64,000 nt of DNA. It comes from Sulfurovum sp. UBA1140. Lineage in GTDB: Bacteria > Campylobacterota > Campylobacteria > Campylobacterales > Sulfurovaceae. Made by a program: the position numbers and the translations under genes. The DNA is taken from assembly GCA_002311915.1 (NCBI GenBank), contig DCAF01000008.1, positions 1 to 64,000 of the forward strand, in the 5' to 3' direction. Positions 61,155 to 64,000 of the stretch are shown piece by piece; the stretch's first letter is position 1; each line of letters starts with the position of its first letter. The notes under the pieces are model-generated. The model saw only the letters and a list, made by a program, of their open reading frames with translations, made no database searches and was not told where the DNA came from.

Positions 61155-62996
61155 TTAATAGCTTAATTTCATTCCACCATAAATGGCTCTTGGGCTGGTG
61201 GTGTATCCATCAATGGTTTGGTACTGTTTGTCGGTAATGTTGTTGACTTTTCCATAAACACTCATTTGTGAAGAGACCTCATAATTAGCATTAAAATTCG
61301 CAACGGTGTATTTTCCTGTCTGTTGTCCCTGTTCATCATCTAAACTGTAGCGTTCACCAATATATTCACCATCAATTCCAAGGTGTAAATCTTCTATACC
61401 GTAGTAATCAATTGCCATTTTAACGCTCTCTTTGGGTTGTCGGCTTAGTCTTTTTTTATCGCTGTTTTTAGCATCAAGATAGGTATAGCTCGATGAGATA
61501 AGAAAATCATCGCCTATATGGGTTTTATAACCAACTTCAACCCCTTTTATTTTAGAGGTTCCTTGCACATTATCATAATTTCCCCCAATCCAATTCCCCT
61601 CAGCATCGTAACTGCTTTTGTAATCAATCATATCTTTGACTTTGGTATCAAAATAGGTAATTTTCATATCTTTATAGTGGGCAGTAAGATCCCATGATGT
61701 GGTCTCTTCGGGGGTGATCTTACTGTTTCCTGATAGGGGGTCAAATAGGTTGTTAAGGGTGGGGACATTATACGCCGTACCGTAATTAGCCGAGATCGAG
61801 AAGCCTTTAATGTTGCTATGAATATGTTTTAAGCCTATTTTACCTGTGGTTTTATTGTCAAATTTATTGTATTGGTCGTGTCTAATAGATTGGGTGAGTA
61901 TGGTTGTGCCTCCAATGGCTCCTGCAAAGGTATTGCTGTTGGTAATGAAAAAGGCTTGGTTGTCATATTTTTTTGTAACATCTCCTTGCTGTTCAAACTC
62001 TTTATAGTCTCCACCCCATACCACAAAATTATCACCTAGATAGGGTATTTTAGAGCTTAATCCATACTCTTTAACTTCACCCTTAAACGGTGAAGTTCCA
62101 AAATTTGATACAAACTCTCTATCAAAGGTTGATTTTTTTGCATAAATATTGACCTTGTTAAAACTGTCTACATGGTTAAAATTGATAGAAGAGAATTCAT
62201 TGTTGGTTGTTGAGTGGTTGGTGGCATTGGGGTCTTGGTATCCATCATAATCACTTCTAGCATCTATAGTGGTGTGGGTAATCTCTATTTTATTGTTGGG
62301 CGTTATGGTAAAACCTGCTTTAATATTGGTGGTTCTATTAGAGTAGGCATCGTCTTCAAAGTGGTCGATATTTTCACCCTTTGGAGCTTGTGCCGAAAAG
62401 CCATTGGTTTGGACTCGATTATGATTGAGCTTTAGGTAATATTTATCGGTTTTATATGAGACTCCTGCATTAATTTTATTGGTATCAAAGCTTCCAAACT
62501 CTTCTGAAGCGTGAAACGAAAATCCCTCTTTGGCTGATTTGGTAATAATATTAATAACCCCTGCCGAGGCATCTGCCCCCCAAATACCCGATTGAGCCCC
62601 TTTTAGCACCTCTATTTGGGCGATGTCACTTGCCATTAAGTGGGAAAAGGGCGCACCGTTGAGTCCTGTTAGGTCATTGTATCTAATGCCATCAATCAGT
62701 ACCAAAATACGTTTAGAACTCATTCCTCTAAGATTAACCGAGGTGGTTTGTCCTAAACCTCCATTGCTATTAATACCAATACCCGAGATGAGGTTTAGGG
62801 CTTGTGCAACGGTGGTAAGGTGTTTCTCTTCTATCTCTTGGGCTGTGATAACCTCTATATTTGAGGTGACTTGCCCAATATTTTGAGTTGATTTGGTAGC
62901 AGAGGTTACGGTAATATCTTTGAGTGTTTCTGTAGCAACAAGATGACTGTTTAATAGTAGAAGAGTAACAAGGCTCTGTTTTATAGTAGGGTTCAT
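61155..62996 (-). CDS. btuB: TonB-dependent outer membrane receptor (BtuB-like)
   Basis: The 613-residue protein has a signal peptide, a TonB box near TLKDITVTSA, the plug (IEVITAQEIEEKHLTT through GADASAGVINIITKSA) and a 22-strand barrel ending TSPRAIYGGMKLSY with aromatic C-terminus. Size matches BtuB rather than larger siderophore receptors. Position with BtuCDF and cob genes indicates B12 or cobinamide as ligand. I could not see a cobalamin riboswitch upstream. Confidence 0.88.
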   Translation of the reverse strand: MNPTIKQSLVTLLLLNSHLVATETLKDITVTSATKSTQNIGQVTSNIEVITAQEIEEKHLTTVAQALNLISGIGINSNGGLGQTTSVNLRGMSSKRILVLIDGIRYNDLTGLNGAPFSHLMASDIAQIEVLKGAQSGIWGADASAGVINIITKSAKEGFSFHASEEFGSFDTNKINAGVSYKTDKYYLKLNHNRVQTNGFSAQAPKGENIDHFEDDAYSNRTTNIKAGFTITPNNKIEITHTTIDARSDYDGYQDPNATNHSTTNNEFSSINFNHVDSFNKVNIYAKKSTFDREFVSNFGTSPFKGEVKEYGLSSKIPYLGDNFVVWGGDYKEFEQQGDVTKKYDNQAFFITNSNTFAGAIGGTTILTQSIRHDQYNKFDNKTTGKIGLKHIHSNIKGFSISANYGTAYNVPTLNNLFDPLSGNSKITPEETTSWDLTAHYKDMKITYFDTKVKDMIDYKSSYDAEGNWIGGNYDNVQGTSKIKGVEVGYKTHIGDDFLISSSYTYLDAKNSDKKRLSRQPKESVKMAIDYYGIEDLHLGIDGEYIGERYSLDDEQGQQTGKYTVANFNANYEVSSQMSVYGKVNNITDKQYQTIDGYTTSPRAIYGGMKLSY

Positions 62997-63034
62997 TTTT
63001 TTCCTTATTGAATATGAGTTTTTTATTAAGATTT

Positions 63035-63084
63035 GGAATCGGAAGGCTTTGCCTCCGTTGTTCGGGAGTGAACTCTCCGTTTCC
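63035..63084 (+). repeat. uninterrupted 50-bp dispersed repeat (empty site)
   Basis: It contains GGAAGGCTTTGCCTCCG with the palindrome AGGC-TTT-GCCT, then GTTCGGGAGTGAACTCTCC. In reverse complement it agrees with 14927-14946 joined to 15078-15107, showing what the lysA-pheA copy looked like before the 119-bp insert. It lies 39 bases before btuB. Confidence 0.75.
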
Positions 63085-63105
63085 TATTGTAATTTTGTGA
63101 GAGGT

Positions 63106-63261
63106 TTAATAAGGAGGGGATGTTTTATACTCTTGATACTCAAAGGTATGATTGTGGTACTGATGGTTACTCTCTATTGTTGACAACTTGAACATGGTTG
63201 AATATATTGCAATAATTACCAATGAAAAATAACGTTGATGGGTGCCTTTGGGATACTTCAT
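63106..63261 (-). CDS. 51-residue ORF with His-rich tail, possibly leaderless
   Basis: The minus-strand ORF from ATG 63261 reads MKYPKGTHQRYF, then a hydrophobic stretch SLVIIAIYSTMF, then a tail with NHQYHNHTFEYQEY. TATAAT at 63274-63269 lies only seven bases before the ATG, so the transcript would begin at the start codon. The hydrophobic part plus a His/Tyr-rich end suggests a small exported metal- or cobamide-related peptide preceding btuB; could also be chance. Confidence 0.35.
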   Translation of the reverse strand: MKYPKGTHQRYFSLVIIAIYSTMFKLSTIESNHQYHNHTFEYQEYKTSPPY

Positions 63262-63370
63262 GTTGCTGATTATACTTGAATAAGCTTATAGAGATTTTTT
63301 TGTTTTTAATCTAAGGATACTTTAGGGCAACGATAGGCTATAATTTTTGTAATAATAAACAGGAGTTCTA

Positions 63371-64000
63371 TTGCAGAGAGTCGTTGTTATAAGATATATT
63401 ATTTTATTTATTGCATTCTCTTTGTCTCTTTTTTCTGCAACTGTGCGACATAACTTGTGGGAGAAGGGTCTTGATTTTGAAGGTTATCTGAAAAAGTATA
63501 ATATTCCCCATGAGATTGTTGATATTTTAGATAAAGATGATATACAATTAATTTCAGAGATAGACAATAACCGAAAAATTTATGAGATGGTGGCAAGTAA
63601 TGGGGTGCTTCTTCAAGCACTTATTCCTACAGGAGAAGAGTTACAACTGCATCTTTTTAGAACACCTGCTGGATACAGTGTCGAGGTGATTCCTGTGGCG
63701 TATAAAAAAGATACCTACATTACACAACTCTTGGTTAAAAAAACTCCCTATTTAGATATTATTAAAACTGTTAAAAATAAAAGACTTGCCAAAGAGTTTA
63801 CCAAGGTTCTTAAAAGTAGTGTCAATTTTCGTGCCATTAAAAAGGGTGACAAGTTGGCAATTATTTATGATCAAAAGATGCGTTTGGGTCAGCCCATTGG
63901 TATTCCTGATATTAAAGTTGCTTTGTTGGAATCGGCTAAAAAGAGACATTATGTTTTCAAGCATACCGATGGAAAATATTATGATGAAAAGGGTAAAGAG
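63371..64000 (+). CDS. M23-family peptidoglycan endopeptidase, N-terminal part (cut by window end)
   Basis: TTG 63371, with AGGAG six bases upstream, starts a protein with a signal peptide (IILFIAFSLSLFSATV). The visible 210 residues match the N-terminal domains of Csd3/OapA-like peptidases (KSSVNFRAIKKGDKLAIIYD and GKYYDEKGKE), which occlude the LytM active site in Helicobacter Csd3. The catalytic HxxxD and HxH motifs lie beyond the window. In this phylum such enzymes trim crosslinks to set cell shape. Promoter TATAAT at 63339-63344. Confidence 0.75.
   Translation, partial: MQRVVVIRYIILFIAFSLSLFSATVRHNLWEKGLDFEGYLKKYNIPHEIVDILDKDDIQLISEIDNNRKIYEMVASNGVLLQALIPTGEELQLHLFRTPAGYSVEVIPVAYKKDTYITQLLVKKTPYLDIIKTVKNKRLAKEFTKVLKSSVNFRAIKKGDKLAIIYDQKMRLGQPIGIPDIKVALLESAKKRHYVFKHTDGKYYDEKGKE

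Larger units (their letters stand above)
62997..63370. other. gap between btuB and the M23 gene
   Basis: This stretch holds a 50-bp dispersed repeat (63035-63084), a small minus-strand ORF (63106-63261), a TATAAT reading toward it, and the promoter of the peptidase gene (TATAAT at 63339-63344). No B12-box or other riboswitch signature is recognisable in the minus strand before btuB. Confidence 0.5.

Noticed and set aside
62997..63300. Cobalamin riboswitch before btuB
   Set aside because: I looked on the minus strand for the B12 box and the conserved GCCACTG core and did not find them; the spacing is also taken up by a repeat and a small ORF.

Overview
The window looks like a chromosomal segment of a low-GC, sulfur-oxidising member of the Campylobacterota (former Epsilonproteobacteria), most like Sulfurovum/Sulfurimonas. 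The evidence is a complete soxXYZAB thiosulfate-oxidation operon with a mono-haem SoxA, a petABC complex with a two-haem cytochrome c1, the run rpmE-rsmI-rlmB-(RodZ-like)-aminotransferase-hom, AT-rich spacers with TATAAT -10 boxes but no obvious -35, and several TTG/GTG starts. The genus is an inference. No rRNA, tRNA or CRISPR array was seen.

Layout. 0.2-8.5 kb holds core genes for riboflavin, haem and arginine synthesis (ribA, hemB, argF, hemN), an SPFH membrane protein, a phosphatase and a GlcF-like Fe-S protein. 8.5-10.9 kb is a small accessory patch (AAA ATPase and a lipoprotein with RCC1-like repeats) bordered by short palindromic repeats. 10.9-16.3 kb is a minus-strand operon lysA-pheA-hisC-dxs, interrupted between lysA and pheA by a nested repeat/MITE-like element. 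16.4-22.6 kb contains a GTPase plus membrane partner (DUF3482/DUF2868 type), envelope proteins and hypotheticals. 22.7-25.4 kb is petABC with a strong terminator. 25.5-31.7 kb mixes a decayed SNF2 helicase, moaA, gph, an FAD oxidoreductase, a decayed antitoxin gene, queE, a Sel1-repeat gene and queD. 31.7-36.7 kb carries a cytochrome c lipoprotein, moeA, and a type II restriction-modification pair inserted just before rsmE and flanked by a 10-bp direct repeat.

36.7-49.8 kb is the sulfur-oxidation region: a TPR protein, then on the minus strand a DUF302-type protein, a DsrE-like protein, a thioredoxin-like protein, a porin and soxXYZAB; a second exported DsrE-like gene is divergent from soxX, followed by a three-gene sensor/response regulator/histidine kinase operon. 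Each of the two divergent promoters carries TTTACA-N5-TTTACA reading toward its own gene, a plausible OmpR-type operator for the neighbouring regulator.

49.8-55.2 kb is the rpmE-to-hom operon with a long L31 leader. 55.2-63.3 kb is a minus-strand cobalamin salvage/uptake block: cobD-like, cobU, cobT, an APH-fold kinase that may supply threonine phosphate, btuC, btuD, btuF, btuB and possibly a tiny leaderless ORF. The window ends inside an M23-type peptidoglycan peptidase gene.
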